A DNA stretch of 11,651 nt from an uncultured Actinomyces sp. (GTDB lineage: Bacteria; Actinomycetota; Actinomycetes; Actinomycetales; Actinomycetaceae), in the NCBI GenBank assembly GCA_902373545.1, contig CABKMZ010000062.1, positions 1 through 11,651 of the forward strand, given 5' to 3'. This document shows, one piece after another, positions 1 through 10,208 of the stretch. Numbering within the stretch: the first letter of the stretch is position 1; each line of letters opens with the position of its first letter. The notes below the pieces were generated by a model. The model saw only the letters and a program-made list of their open reading frames with translations, did not search any database and was not told the DNA's origin. The position numbers and the translations under genes are program-made.

Positions 1-7
1 TCCTCCT
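1..7 (-). promoter_or_regulatory. Shine-Dalgarno of a gene just beyond the left edge
   Basis: Read on the minus strand, the last seven bases of the window are AGGAGGA, a near-perfect ribosome binding site. It lies 14 nt after the panB stop codon. A start codon would be expected 5-9 nt further on, outside the window. This implies a second minus-strand gene closely following panB and probably co-transcribed with it. Its identity cannot be seen; panC or another CoA-pathway gene would be a guess. Confidence 0.6.
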
Positions 8-21
8 GCAAACGGGTGGCG

Positions 22-882
22 TCAGTCGTTCTTGTAGTTGTCGGGGCCGGGGAAGCTGCGCTCGCGCACGGAGCCAACGTAGTCCGAGGCCGCCTCGTGC
101 AGGGCGGTGCCGAGCTGGCCGAACTTGCGCACAAACGAGGGCGTCCAGTCGGAGTATCCGGCCATGTCGGACCACACCAGCACCTGGCCGTCCGTATGTG
201 GGCCGGCACCGATGCCGATCGTCGCGATGGACAGCGTCTGGGTCAGCTCGGTGGCGATGGAGGCGGGCACCATCTCGAAGACGACCGCGAACGCACCGGC
301 CTCCTGGACCGCCAGGGAGTCGCGGCGTAGCTGCTCGGCGCTGTCGCCGCGGCCCTGCATGCGCGGGCCGCCGAGCGTGTTCTCGGACTGCGGGGTGTAG
401 CCCAGGTGCGCGCACACGGGGATTCCGGCGGCCGTCAGGGCTGCGATGATGTGGGCGCGGGCCTCGCCGCCCTCAAGCTTGACGGCGTGGGCGCCCGCCT
501 TCATCAGGCGGGCGGCTGAGGCGAAGGCATGCTCGGGGGTGTCCTCGTACGTGCCGAAGGGCAGATCGGCGACGATCATGGCGCGCGAGGTGGAGCGTGC
601 GACGGCCGCCGTGGCGCGTTCCATGTCCTCCAGGGTCACGGGCAGCGTCGAGCCGTGGCCGAGGATGACGTTGCCGAGGGAATCACCGATGAGCAGCATG
701 TCGACGCCGGCGGCCTCGAGGATCGGCGCGGTCAGCGCGTCGTAGGCGGTGAGCATGGTCAGGGGGATGCCCTCGGCCTTGGCGCGCGCGATGTGCTGAA
801 CGCGCACACGGCGGGCGTTGAACAGGGGAGGGTTGGAGGATGAGGCTGGGGCCGCGCCTTCGGGGTTCGTGATGTGAGACAT
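22..882 (-). CDS. panB: 3-methyl-2-oxobutanoate hydroxymethyltransferase (ketopantoate hydroxymethyltransferase)
   Basis: This cytoplasmic enzyme transfers a hydroxymethyl group from methylenetetrahydrofolate to 2-oxoisovalerate, giving ketopantoate, the first committed step of pantothenate and CoA synthesis. The 286-residue product shows the family hallmarks: LTAYDA (44-49), GDSLGN (66-71) followed by GHGSTLPVT, ADLPFG (105-110), KLEGGE (135-140), GYTPQS (161-166), QGRGD (176-180) and IGIGAG (222-227). By family alignment D67, D106 and E137 are the metal ligands and E203 (in VFEMVP) the catalytic acid; all are present. The frame stays open upstream to 1107, but I chose the ATG at 880-882 because it has AGGAAG just upstream, and residues before it are arginine-rich and unlike PanB. 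The first ~22 residues are an Ala/Ser/Pro-rich extension relative to the E. coli protein. It is divergent from pheS and precedes an off-window gene. Confidence 0.96.
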   Translation of the reverse strand: MSHITNPEGAAPASSSNPPLFNARRVRVQHIARAKAEGIPLTMLTAYDALTAPILEAAGVDMLLIGDSLGNVILGHGSTLPVTLEDMERATAAVARSTSRAMIVADLPFGTYEDTPEHAFASAARLMKAGAHAVKLEGGEARAHIIAALTAAGIPVCAHLGYTPQSENTLGGPRMQGRGDSAEQLRRDSLAVQEAGAFAVVFEMVPASIATELTQTLSIATIGIGAGPHTDGQVLVWSDMAGYSDWTPSFVRKFGQLGTALHEAASDYVGSVRERSFPGPDNYKND

Positions 883-2138
<1,256 letters not shown>

Positions 2139-2139
2139 C

Positions 2140-4788
2140 ATGCCTATGGTTCCGCTGAGCTGGCTGGCCGACCACGTGGACGTCGCCGAAGGCACCGACG
2201 CCCGCGCACTGGCCGCCGCCCTGGTGAAGGTCGGTCTTGAGGAAGAAGAGATCCACCCGGCGCGCGTGACCGGCCCACTCGTCGTGGGCCGCGTCCTGAC
2301 CCGCGTGGAAGAGACGGCCTCGAACGGCAAGATCATCAACTACTGCCGCGTGGACGTGGGCGAGCACAACGATGCTCCCGGCACCGGCAAGGAGCCCTCG
2401 GAGCTGCCCAGCCGCGGCATTATCTGCGGCGCGCATAACTTCGACGTCGACGACCTGGTCGTGGTCTCCCTGCCCGGCGCCGTCCTGCCCGGCGACTTCC
2501 AGATCGCCGCCCGCAAGACCTACGGTCACGTCTCCGACGGCATGATCTGCTCCGCGCGTGAGCTTGGTCTGGGTGAGGATCACGACGGCATCATCGTGTT
2601 GCCGAAGTACTTCCCGGACCGTGAGATTCCCGCGGTCGGCACCGACATCGTCGCCTGGCTGGGCCTGGGCGAAGAGGTCCTGGAGATCAACGTGACCCCG
2701 GACCGCGGCTACTGCTTCTCGATGCGCGGTATCGCACGCGAGTACTCCCACTCGACCGGCGCAGCCTTCCGCGACCCGGGTGTGCCCGGCGTCGTCGCGG
2801 CCGAGCCTCCCGCCGCCAACTCCGACGGCTTCCCCGTCGTATTCTCCGACGAGGCCCCGATCCGTGGGCGCGTGGGCGTGGATCGCTTCGTCGGTCGCGT
2901 CGTGCGCGGCACGAACCCGGCCGCCCCCACGCCGCGCTGGATGGTCGAGCGCCTCGAGGCCGCCGGCATGCGTTCCCTGTCGCTGCCCGTGGACATTACG
3001 AACTACGTCATGCTGGACCTGGGCCAGCCGATGCACGCCTACGACCTGGGCGCGCTGGCTGCCCCGATCGTCGTGCGTCGAGCGCGCGCTGGCGAAACGC
3101 TGGTGACGCTGGACGAGGAGAAGCGCGAGCTCGATGTGCAGGACCTGCTCATCACCGACTCCCCGCAGGGCGAAGGCTCCCGCATCATCGGCATCGCTGG
3201 CGTCATGGGTGGCGCGTACTCCGAGGTTGAGGCTGGCACGACGGACATCCTCTTCGAGGCCGCCCACTTCGACTCGGTGTCGATCGCGCGCAGCGCCCGC
3301 CGCCACAAGCTCCACTCCGAGTCCTCCAAGCGCTTCGAGCGCGGCGTCGACCCGGCCCTGCCCGCCGTCGCAGCCCAGCGCGCCGTCGAGCTGCTCGTCG
3401 AATACGGCGGCGGTACCGTCGACGAGGGCGTCACCGACGTCGATCAGTTTCCCGCGGCAACAGTCATCTCGCTGCCCGTGGGCGAGGCCGAGCGCCTCAC
3501 CGGCGTCGCCCACAGCCCCGAGCGCATCGCCGAGCTGCTGACCACCGTCGGCTGCACCGTTGAGGGACCCTCCGACGGCGTCTTCACGGTGACCGCCCCC
3601 TCGTGGCGTCCCGACCTGACCCTCGCGGCCGACCTGGTTGAGGAGATCGCCCGCCTGGACGGCTACGACAAGATCCCCGTCATCTTGCCCATGGCCCCCG
3701 CCGGCCATGGCCTGACGCCCGCGCAGAAGGCCCGCCGCCTCGCCGCGTCCGCGCTGGCCCACGCTGGCCTCGTCGAGGTCGAGTCCTACCCCTTCGTGTC
3801 CGACACGTGGGACCGCCAGGGCATCCCCGCGGGCGACCCTCGCCGCGACGCTCTGCGCCTGCGCAACCCGATGGCGGACGACGCCCCGTGGCTGCGCACG
3901 AGCGTGCTCGACACGCTGCTGGACGTCGCGGGCCGCAACGTCTCGCGTTCCAACGCGGACGTCGCCGTCTTCGAGGTCGCCAAGGTTGCCCGTCCCGCCG
4001 GGACGGTGCCCGCAGGCCTGCCCGGAGCCGAGACGCGTCCCTCCGACGAGGTGCTCGCCGCGCTCGAAGCCGGTATCCCGGCCCAGCCCTGGCACATCGG
4101 CGGCGTGCTCACCGGCGCAGCCGAGGCCGCTGGCGTCCTATCCACACCCCGCGCCTACGACTGGGCCGACGCCCTCGAGTACGTGCGTCGCGTGGCCAGC
4201 GATCTTGGCGTGCGCGTCGAGGTGACACGCGCCTGGATGGACCGCGTGCCCGCGCACAAGGGCGCCCCGATGCCCGCTCCCGCGACCGATCCCGCCGACG
4301 TCGCGCCCTTCCACCCGGGCCGCGTCGCCCGCGTGTTCGTGCGCGCCGGACGCGAGCTGGTGGACGTGGCCCTGGCCGGCGAGCTCTCGCCCGCCGCCTG
4401 TCGCGCCTTCGGCCTGCCCGCGCGCTCGTGCGCCTTCGAGATCGACATGGACGCGTTGATCGCGCACATGGCCACCGATCCGATCCAGGTCAAGGGCGTC
4501 TCGACGTTCCCGCTGGCCAAGGAGGATATCGCCCTGGTCGTTCCGGCCGACATTCCCGCCTCGCGCGTCGAGCAGATCGTTCGCCAGGGCGTCGGCCAAC
4601 TCGCCGAGTCTGTCGCTCTCTTCGATATCTACGAGGGCGACCAGGTACCTGAGGGCTACCGTTCGCTGGCCTTTGCCCTGCGACTGCGCGCCGCCGACCA
4701 CACGCTGACCGCAAAGGAATCCGAGGCCGTCCGCAAGCAGGTGGTCACCAAGGCTGCCAAGGTTCTCGGAGCGTCGCTGCGCGCCTGA
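2140..4788 (+). CDS. pheT: Phenylalanyl-tRNA synthetase beta subunit
   Basis: This is the beta subunit of PheRS, which binds tRNA and carries the editing site. The 882-residue protein is longer than the 795-residue E. coli homologue. Domains in order: an EMAP/OB-type tRNA-binding fold (about 42-165, with GPLVVGRVL, CGAHNF and LPGAVLPGDF), a B3/B4 editing domain (about 215-400, with VDITNYVMLDLGQPMHAYD at 284-302), a B5 domain (about 440-513, with APSWRPDL), a catalytic-like core (about 525-760) and a C-terminal FDX-ACB anticodon-binding domain (about 787-881, with FPLAKEDIA). I chose ATG 2140 over the in-frame ATG at 2122, because 2140 places GGAAGGGG (2124-2131) at ribosome-binding distance and leaves one base after the pheS stop, while 2122 would overlap pheS and lack such a site. 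ATG 2146 is a possible third start. Confidence 0.96.
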   Translation: MPMVPLSWLADHVDVAEGTDARALAAALVKVGLEEEEIHPARVTGPLVVGRVLTRVEETASNGKIINYCRVDVGEHNDAPGTGKEPSELPSRGIICGAHNFDVDDLVVVSLPGAVLPGDFQIAARKTYGHVSDGMICSARELGLGEDHDGIIVLPKYFPDREIPAVGTDIVAWLGLGEEVLEINVTPDRGYCFSMRGIAREYSHSTGAAFRDPGVPGVVAAEPPAANSDGFPVVFSDEAPIRGRVGVDRFVGRVVRGTNPAAPTPRWMVERLEAAGMRSLSLPVDITNYVMLDLGQPMHAYDLGALAAPIVVRRARAGETLVTLDEEKRELDVQDLLITDSPQGEGSRIIGIAGVMGGAYSEVEAGTTDILFEAAHFDSVSIARSARRHKLHSESSKRFERGVDPALPAVAAQRAVELLVEYGGGTVDEGVTDVDQFPAATVISLPVGEAERLTGVAHSPERIAELLTTVGCTVEGPSDGVFTVTAPSWRPDLTLAADLVEEIARLDGYDKIPVILPMAPAGHGLTPAQKARRLAASALAHAGLVEVESYPFVSDTWDRQGIPAGDPRRDALRLRNPMADDAPWLRTSVLDTLLDVAGRNVSRSNADVAVFEVAKVARPAGTVPAGLPGAETRPSDEVLAALEAGIPAQPWHIGGVLTGAAEAAGVLSTPRAYDWADALEYVRRVASDLGVRVEVTRAWMDRVPAHKGAPMPAPATDPADVAPFHPGRVARVFVRAGRELVDVALAGELSPAACRAFGLPARSCAFEIDMDALIAHMATDPIQVKGVSTFPLAKEDIALVVPADIPASRVEQIVRQGVGQLAESVALFDIYEGDQVPEGYRSLAFALRLRAADHTLTAKESEAVRKQVVTKAAKVLGASLRA

Positions 4789-4802
4789 CACGCGTTCCGC
4801 AC

Positions 4803-4870
4803 GACCGGTCGAATCTCACGGTGTGGCGCCCCACTCATTTGGGGTGTTGTGCCCGTGGATTCGGCCGGTC
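4803..4870 (+). terminator. Large imperfect hairpin after pheT, possible terminator
   Basis: GACCGGTCGAATC (4803-4815) pairs with GATTCGGCCGGTC (4858-4870) over 13 bp with a single G-U. After a one-base bulge the stem continues as CACGG (4817-4821) with CCGTG (4853-4857). Inside is a second hairpin, CCCCA (4829-4833) with TGGGG (4840-4844), loop CTCATT. The whole 68 nt thus folds as one long rod. Only a weak T-rich tail (TTCGCTTT) follows, so it is either a U-poor terminator of pheST, common in high-GC actinobacteria, or a structured leader/operator for the next gene, whose ATG is 19 nt away. Confidence 0.55.
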
Positions 4871-4877
4871 TTCGCTT

Positions 4878-4889
4878 TAGGATGGGCCT
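4878..4889 (+). promoter_or_regulatory. Candidate -10 box or ribosome binding site of the flavodoxin gene
   Basis: TAGGAT (4878-4883) fits the actinobacterial -10 pattern TANNNT and ends 6 nt before the ATG, which would give a leaderless message. The same bases contain AGGA at a normal Shine-Dalgarno distance (7 nt), so transcription from further upstream with ordinary initiation is equally possible. No good -35 is visible; that position falls in the right arm of the large hairpin. Confidence 0.35.
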
Positions 4890-5378
4890 ATGCACATCCT
4901 TGTAACTGCAGCATCAAAGCACGGGGCGACGGATGAGGTCGCCGACGCCATTGCCAAGCGCATCGAAGCGAGTGGTATCACCGTCGACCGGCTGGCCCCC
5001 ACCGATGTCACGTCGGTCGAAGGCTACGACGCGGTCATCATCGGCTCCGCCGTCTACATCCTCCAGTGGATGCCCGAGGCACACGACTTCATGGAGCGTT
5101 TTAAGGACGAGTTGCCCGTCGGACGCGTATGGGCCTTCTCCGTCGGCATGAATGGCGTTCCCAAGCACACCGAGCAGGACGGCACGCGCGTCGGCCCGCT
5201 CCTCACGCACGTCAAGTGCCGCGAGCTGCATACTTTCCCGGGGCGGTACAAGCCCTCCCTCCTGTCCCTGCGCGAGCGTTCGGTTGCCCGCCTGGCTGGA
5301 GTTGTCGAGGGGGACTTCCGTGACTGGGAGGCTATCGACCAGTGGGCTGATGAGATCGTCGAGGCGCTGAAGGCCTGA
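4890..5378 (+). CDS. Flavodoxin-domain protein
   Basis: This 162-residue single-domain protein resembles the flavodoxin/HemG-like family (Flavodoxin_5 type), which binds FMN and acts in electron transfer or oxidation. The N-terminal beta strand and phosphate loop are visible as ILVTAASKHGATDEVA (3-18; S9, G12 and T14 match the FMN-phosphate-binding pattern). GSAVYILQWMPEA (52-64) is the second flavin loop and WAFSVG (81-86) the third. The C-terminal GDFRDWEAI (141-149) is, to my recollection, a conserved signature of this actinobacterial subgroup. There is no signal peptide or membrane segment, so it should be cytosolic. The partner and substrate are unknown: a role like HemG (protoporphyrinogen oxidation) is possible, but neighbouring genes give no haem context. 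It sits alone between two hairpins, suggesting a monocistronic unit. Confidence 0.85.
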   Translation: MHILVTAASKHGATDEVADAIAKRIEASGITVDRLAPTDVTSVEGYDAVIIGSAVYILQWMPEAHDFMERFKDELPVGRVWAFSVGMNGVPKHTEQDGTRVGPLLTHVKCRELHTFPGRYKPSLLSLRERSVARLAGVVEGDFRDWEAIDQWADEIVEALKA

Positions 5379-5393
5379 GACTGTCAGGTGGTG

Positions 5394-5421
5394 AGTGGGT
5401 GAGGTTCGCGACTCACCCACT
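5394..5421 (+). terminator. Hairpin terminator after the flavodoxin gene
   Basis: AGTGGGTGAG (5394-5403) and CTCACCCACT (5412-5421) form a perfect 10-bp stem with an 8-nt loop, 15 nt after the flavodoxin stop codon. There is no T-run, only a second T before GCGC, so it would be a U-poor terminator. It lies just upstream of the argR promoter and probably insulates it. Confidence 0.65.
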
Positions 5422-5433
5422 TGCGCAATTCTA

Positions 5434-5458
5434 TGCATGTGCATGTATAATCATGCAT
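5434..5458 (+). promoter_or_regulatory. argR promoter overlapped by ARG-box operator
   Basis: A consensus -10 box TATAAT (5446-5451) is flanked exactly by TGCATG (5440-5445) and CATGCA (5452-5457), a perfect inverted repeat 18 bp long in total. A further direct TGCATG copy lies immediately upstream (5434-5439). ArgR operators (ARG boxes) are 18-bp palindromes, and actinobacterial versions contain TGCAT-type half sites, so this should be the autoregulatory site. Binding here would block RNA polymerase directly. The -10 box ends 7 nt before ATG 5459, so transcription likely starts at the start codon. A weak -35 (TTGCGC, 5421-5426) is 19 nt upstream of the -10. Confidence 0.8.
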
Positions 5459-5974
5459 ATGAGTTCAGTAGCAGCGTTCCCCAGCACTAAGAGTGCCAGG
5501 CACGGGATGATTCGCGACCTCCTGGCCTCCGAGTCCATCGGCAGCCAGGAGTCCCTTCGCTCACGCCTCGCGCAGCGGGGGATTGAGGTCACCCAGACGA
5601 CACTCTCGCGCGACCTCATGGACCTGCGGGCCACCAAGGTGCGCAACGCCTCCGGCGCGCTCATCTACACGGTGCCCGACCATGACGGGGGAGCCACCCA
5701 CGACGGTGAAGCTGCCAACGTCCGCCTCGCTCGCTGGTGCCAGCTCCTGCTTGTCACCTCCGTCAAGGTCGGCAATCAGCTGGTCCTGCGCACCCAGGTC
5801 GGAGCAGCCAACCTCCTGGCCTCCTCCATCGACTCCGTGCGCCGCGAAGAAGTCGCTGGCACGATCGCCGGTGACGACACCATCTTGGTGATCTGCCGCT
5901 CCGAGGAGGATGCGAGCGTCATCGAACGAATGCTCCTAGCCCTCGCAGAACCCGGCGCGCTGCCCGAAAACTAG
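5459..5974 (+). CDS. argR: Arginine repressor ArgR
   Basis: This is the arginine-sensing hexameric repressor of arginine biosynthesis genes. The 171-residue protein has an N-terminal winged helix-turn-helix (about 14-72, recognition region [12 protein letters not shown] at 45-56, followed by ATKVRN) and a C-terminal oligomerisation/arginine-binding domain (about 88-167) with the signature [10 protein letters not shown] (134-143), whose adjacent aspartates contact arginine in the family. Length is normal. The frame extends upstream to 5399, but ATG 5459 is the best start: it sits 7 nt after a consensus TATAAT and has no Shine-Dalgarno, as expected of a leaderless transcript. ATG 5453 lies inside the operator and would add only two residues. 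The gene is autoregulated by inference from the palindrome over its promoter, and lies 65 nt before argG. Confidence 0.95.
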   Translation: MSSVAAFPSTKSARHGMIRDLLASESIGSQESLRSRLAQRGIEVTQTTLSRDLMDLRATKVRNASGALIYTVPDHDGGATHDGEAANVRLARWCQLLLVTSVKVGNQLVLRTQVGAANLLASSIDSVRREEVAGTIAGDDTILVICRSEEDASVIERMLLALAEPGALPEN

Positions 5975-6039
5975 CCCCGGCCTCGTCCCCAACGGGCGGG
6001 CACACGAACCTTAGAAACACCCCAGTGGAAGGAAACCAC

Positions 6040-7260
6040 ATGTCGAGCAAAGACCGCGTTGTCCTGGCCTACTCAGGCGGCCTGGACACCTCTGTCGCCA
6101 TCGGATGGATCGGAGAGCAGACCGGCCGTGAGGTCGTCGCTGTCGCGGTCGATGTCGGCCAGGGTGGCGAGGACCTCGAGGTCATTCGCCAGCGCGCACT
6201 CGACTGCGGTGCGGTCGAAGCCTACGTCGCCGACGCCCGCGACGAATTCGCCAACGAATACTGCATGCCGGCCCTGAAGGCTAACGCGCTCTACGAAGGC
6301 AAGTACCCGCTCGTCTCCGCCCTCTCGCGTCCCGTTATCACCAAGCACCTGGTCAAGGCCGCCCGCGAATTCGGCGCCACCACCGTTGCCCACGGCTGCA
6401 CCGGCAAGGGCAACGACCAGGTTCGCTTCGAGGTCTCCATTACGTCGATGGCACCCGACATGGACTGCATCTCCCCGGTGCGCGACCTTGCCCTGACCCG
6501 CGACGTCGCGATCGATTACGCGGAAAAGCACAACCTGCCGATCGAAACGACGAAGCACAACCCCTTCTCGATCGACCAGAACGTGTGGGGCCGCGCCATC
6601 GAGACGGGCTTCCTCGAGGACCTGTGGAACGCCCCCACCAAGGACGTCTACGTCTACACTGACGACCCGACCTACCCGCCGCTGCCGGACGAAGTCGTCA
6701 TCACCTTCGACAAGGGTATCCCCGTCGCGATTGACGGCCGCCCCGTCACCCCGCTCGAGGCCATCCAGGAAATGAACCGCCGCGCCGGCGCTCAGGGCAT
6801 CGGCCGCATCGACATGGTCGAGGACCGCCTCGTCGGCATCAAGTCCCGCGAGATCTACGAGGCCCCCGGCGCCGTCGCGCTCATCGAGGCCCACCAGGCC
6901 CTCGAGTCGGTTACCCTCGAGCGCATGCAGCACCGCTACAAGCGACAGCTCGAGCAGACCTGGGGCGAGCTCGTCTACGAGGCCCAGTGGTACTCGCCGC
7001 TCAAGAAGTCCATGGACGCCTTCATCGAGCACACGCAGCAGTACGTCTCCGGCGACATTCGCATGATCCTGCACGGCGGACGCGCGACGGTCAACGGCCG
7101 CCGCTCGGAGTCCTCGCTCTACGACTTCAACCTCGCGACCTACGAGACCGGCGATACCTTCGATCAGTCCTCCTCGCGCGGCTTCATCGACATCTACGGC
7201 CTGCAGTCCAAGCTGGCGGCCGCGCGCGACGTGCGCATGGGTGTTGATATGGGGTACTGA
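6040..7260 (+). CDS. argG: Argininosuccinate synthase
   Basis: It condenses citrulline with aspartate using ATP to give argininosuccinate, the penultimate step of arginine synthesis. The 406-residue product has the PP-loop SGGLDTS (12-18) that binds ATP, a second family signature [14 protein letters not shown] (118-131) and the C-terminal RSESSLYD and [10 protein letters not shown] motifs. Length matches the usual ~400 residues. A GTG at 6025 is in frame, but ATG 6040 has GGAAGG (6027-6032) 7 nt upstream and gives the usual N-terminus, so I prefer it. The gap from argR is 65 nt without a clear promoter, ARG box or terminator, so argR-argG may be one transcript. A strong hairpin 49 nt after the stop ends the unit. 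No catalytic residue appears to be missing. Confidence 0.97.
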   Translation: MSSKDRVVLAYSGGLDTSVAIGWIGEQTGREVVAVAVDVGQGGEDLEVIRQRALDCGAVEAYVADARDEFANEYCMPALKANALYEGKYPLVSALSRPVITKHLVKAAREFGATTVAHGCTGKGNDQVRFEVSITSMAPDMDCISPVRDLALTRDVAIDYAEKHNLPIETTKHNPFSIDQNVWGRAIETGFLEDLWNAPTKDVYVYTDDPTYPPLPDEVVITFDKGIPVAIDGRPVTPLEAIQEMNRRAGAQGIGRIDMVEDRLVGIKSREIYEAPGAVALIEAHQALESVTLERMQHRYKRQLEQTWGELVYEAQWYSPLKKSMDAFIEHTQQYVSGDIRMILHGGRATVNGRRSESSLYDFNLATYETGDTFDQSSSRGFIDIYGLQSKLAAARDVRMGVDMGY

Positions 7261-7308
7261 GTACTCATTGAGGGTTCTCTCACAGGGAATGTTTCAGTTG
7301 GGTTTCAA

Positions 7309-7342
7309 GAGGTGGGAGCGTCGGCAAGGGCGCTCCCACCTC
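7309..7342 (+). terminator. Hairpin terminator after argG
   Basis: GAGGTGGGAGCG (7309-7320) and CGCTCCCACCTC (7331-7342) form a perfect 12-bp GC-rich stem with a 10-nt loop. No T-run follows. It separates argG from the membrane-protein gene, and its right arm ends 3 nt before that gene's putative -10 box, so the -35 position of that promoter falls in the loop. Confidence 0.7.
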
Positions 7343-7345
7343 GCC

Positions 7346-7358
7346 TACTGTGTCGTGT
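7346..7358 (+). promoter_or_regulatory. Candidate leaderless promoter (-10) of the ligase-like gene
   Basis: TACTGT (7346-7351) fits TANNNT and ends 7 nt before ATG 7359, the same spacing seen at argR. No Shine-Dalgarno is present between the hairpin and this ATG, which favours a leaderless message. No clear -35 is visible. Confidence 0.45.
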
Positions 7359-8717
7359 ATGACGTACCAAAAGAGTGCGGCGATGGATGCTCCCGCAGGC
7401 ATTGATCAAGAAGAGGCCGTGCGTGAGCGCATGATGCGCTACACGGTCGCGGCCATGTTTTTCGTCGGTTTCGCGGGCAAGGGCATCCGCGGAATCTTCG
7501 GTGAGATCGGGTCTCTCGTCCCGATGCTCATCCTGTTGGCCGCCTTCGTCGTGCTCTTTCGCGGCTCCGGGCGGTCCCTGCTCCTGCGTCGTTTCCCGAG
7601 CACGATCAGCATGTTTGTGCTGTGGTGCGCGCTGACGTGCATCTGGTCGATCGATCCGGCGCTGAGCGCCCAGTATTGGGTCCTCCAATCCGTGCTGACG
7701 CTGGTGGCGATAGCCGTGGCGGTTGCCCTCCCGCTGACATCCCTGGTGGAGTCGCTGATTCTCTCCTTTCAGTGGATCATCGGCTCGTCCTTCATTCTCG
7801 AGGCCGTGGTTGCCTTTCTTGATCAAGGGCCCCTCGCGCCACCCACCCTGTGGGGCCGGGGACATTTGCCCGCCTCTGCGTACTGGGTGGACGGTCGATT
7901 ACTCGAGGGGGGACCGATCCAAGGTTTCCCAGGCAATCGCAACCCGTTAGCCTTCGTGGCCCTCCTGCTGGCGGTGTGTCTGGTCCTGCGCTACATGCAG
8001 ACGCGCGCGTCTTTGCCGTGGACTCTTGCGTGGCTTGCCGCGAGCGGCGTGACCCTGGCGCTGACCCAGTCTGCGACGGTGGCCCTGTCGACCGCGGGCT
8101 GCTTCGTCGTTTTGGCTGGACTCGTCGTTCAGCGCAACGTTCCCGTGCGCCTGCGACTGCGGGTGGTTGGAATCTTCACGGGCATAGGTGTCGTCGCGGC
8201 GATTATCGCTTTCTTTGCCCGCCACTGGATCGCCGATGCCTTCGGACGCAGCCCGGACATGAGCGGCCGCTCCGTCATCTGGCACTCCGTCGCGCCGCTC
8301 ATCGCGGACAAACCCATCGGCGGCTGGGGCTGGTTCATCGGCTGGCCCACGTGGCTCGAGCCCTTCGCGGCGCTCGTCGTTCGCGAGGACGGGACGTCGA
8401 CGAACCAGGCGCACAACGTCTATGTGGAGGCCGCCCTGACCACCGGCTTAGTCGGCGCCTTCCTGGTGACCTCCGCGATCATCTGGACGCTCTACCGCGT
8501 CGTCAAGGTCGCCGTCGCCCACATCGACGACAACCTGTGGGACGTAATCCCCGCGGTCCTCATGATCGCCATGTTCATTCAGTCCTTTACCGAATCCCGT
8601 CTGCTCTTCGAGGGCAACTGGATGCTCTTCGTCATCATCGCCACCTGGGTGAAGGTGCGTGGCGAGGTGCCCATCGTGTGGCCGTCGGCTGCACGCCAGC
8701 ATCTCGAATACTCTTAA
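7359..8717 (+). CDS. O-antigen ligase/polymerase (Wzy_C-type) membrane protein
   Basis: This 452-residue integral membrane protein has about 10-12 hydrophobic segments (for example near 27-40, 52-68, 83-97, 108-127, 136-154, 196-212, 222-258, 268-287, 363-380, 396-411, 420-432). The long extracytoplasmic loop between the last segments carries the Wzy_C/O-antigen-ligase pattern: GRSVIWHS (303-310), GGWGWFIG (321-328) and NQAHNVYVEAALTTGLVG (349-366). H352 corresponds to the catalytic histidine of WaaL-like ligases. Such proteins join or polymerise lipid-linked glycans outside the membrane. As this organism appears Gram-positive, the likely product is a cell-wall or capsular polysaccharide; the exact substrate is unknown. 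ATG 7359 is chosen for its spacing from the -10 box; GTG 7350 and ATG 7383 are alternatives. No glycosyltransferase gene is nearby. argH follows after 42 nt. Confidence 0.82.
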   Translation: MTYQKSAAMDAPAGIDQEEAVRERMMRYTVAAMFFVGFAGKGIRGIFGEIGSLVPMLILLAAFVVLFRGSGRSLLLRRFPSTISMFVLWCALTCIWSIDPALSAQYWVLQSVLTLVAIAVAVALPLTSLVESLILSFQWIIGSSFILEAVVAFLDQGPLAPPTLWGRGHLPASAYWVDGRLLEGGPIQGFPGNRNPLAFVALLLAVCLVLRYMQTRASLPWTLAWLAASGVTLALTQSATVALSTAGCFVVLAGLVVQRNVPVRLRLRVVGIFTGIGVVAAIIAFFARHWIADAFGRSPDMSGRSVIWHSVAPLIADKPIGGWGWFIGWPTWLEPFAALVVREDGTSTNQAHNVYVEAALTTGLVGAFLVTSAIIWTLYRVVKVAVAHIDDNLWDVIPAVLMIAMFIQSFTESRLLFEGNWMLFVIIATWVKVRGEVPIVWPSAARQHLEYS

Positions 8718-10187
<1,470 letters not shown>

Positions 10188-10208
10188 CGACCGGCGCCAC
10201 CAAGCCGA

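Noticed and set aside
5975..6039. ARG box before argG
   Set aside because: No TGCAT-type palindrome occurs in this gap; argG may be controlled through the argR promoter instead.
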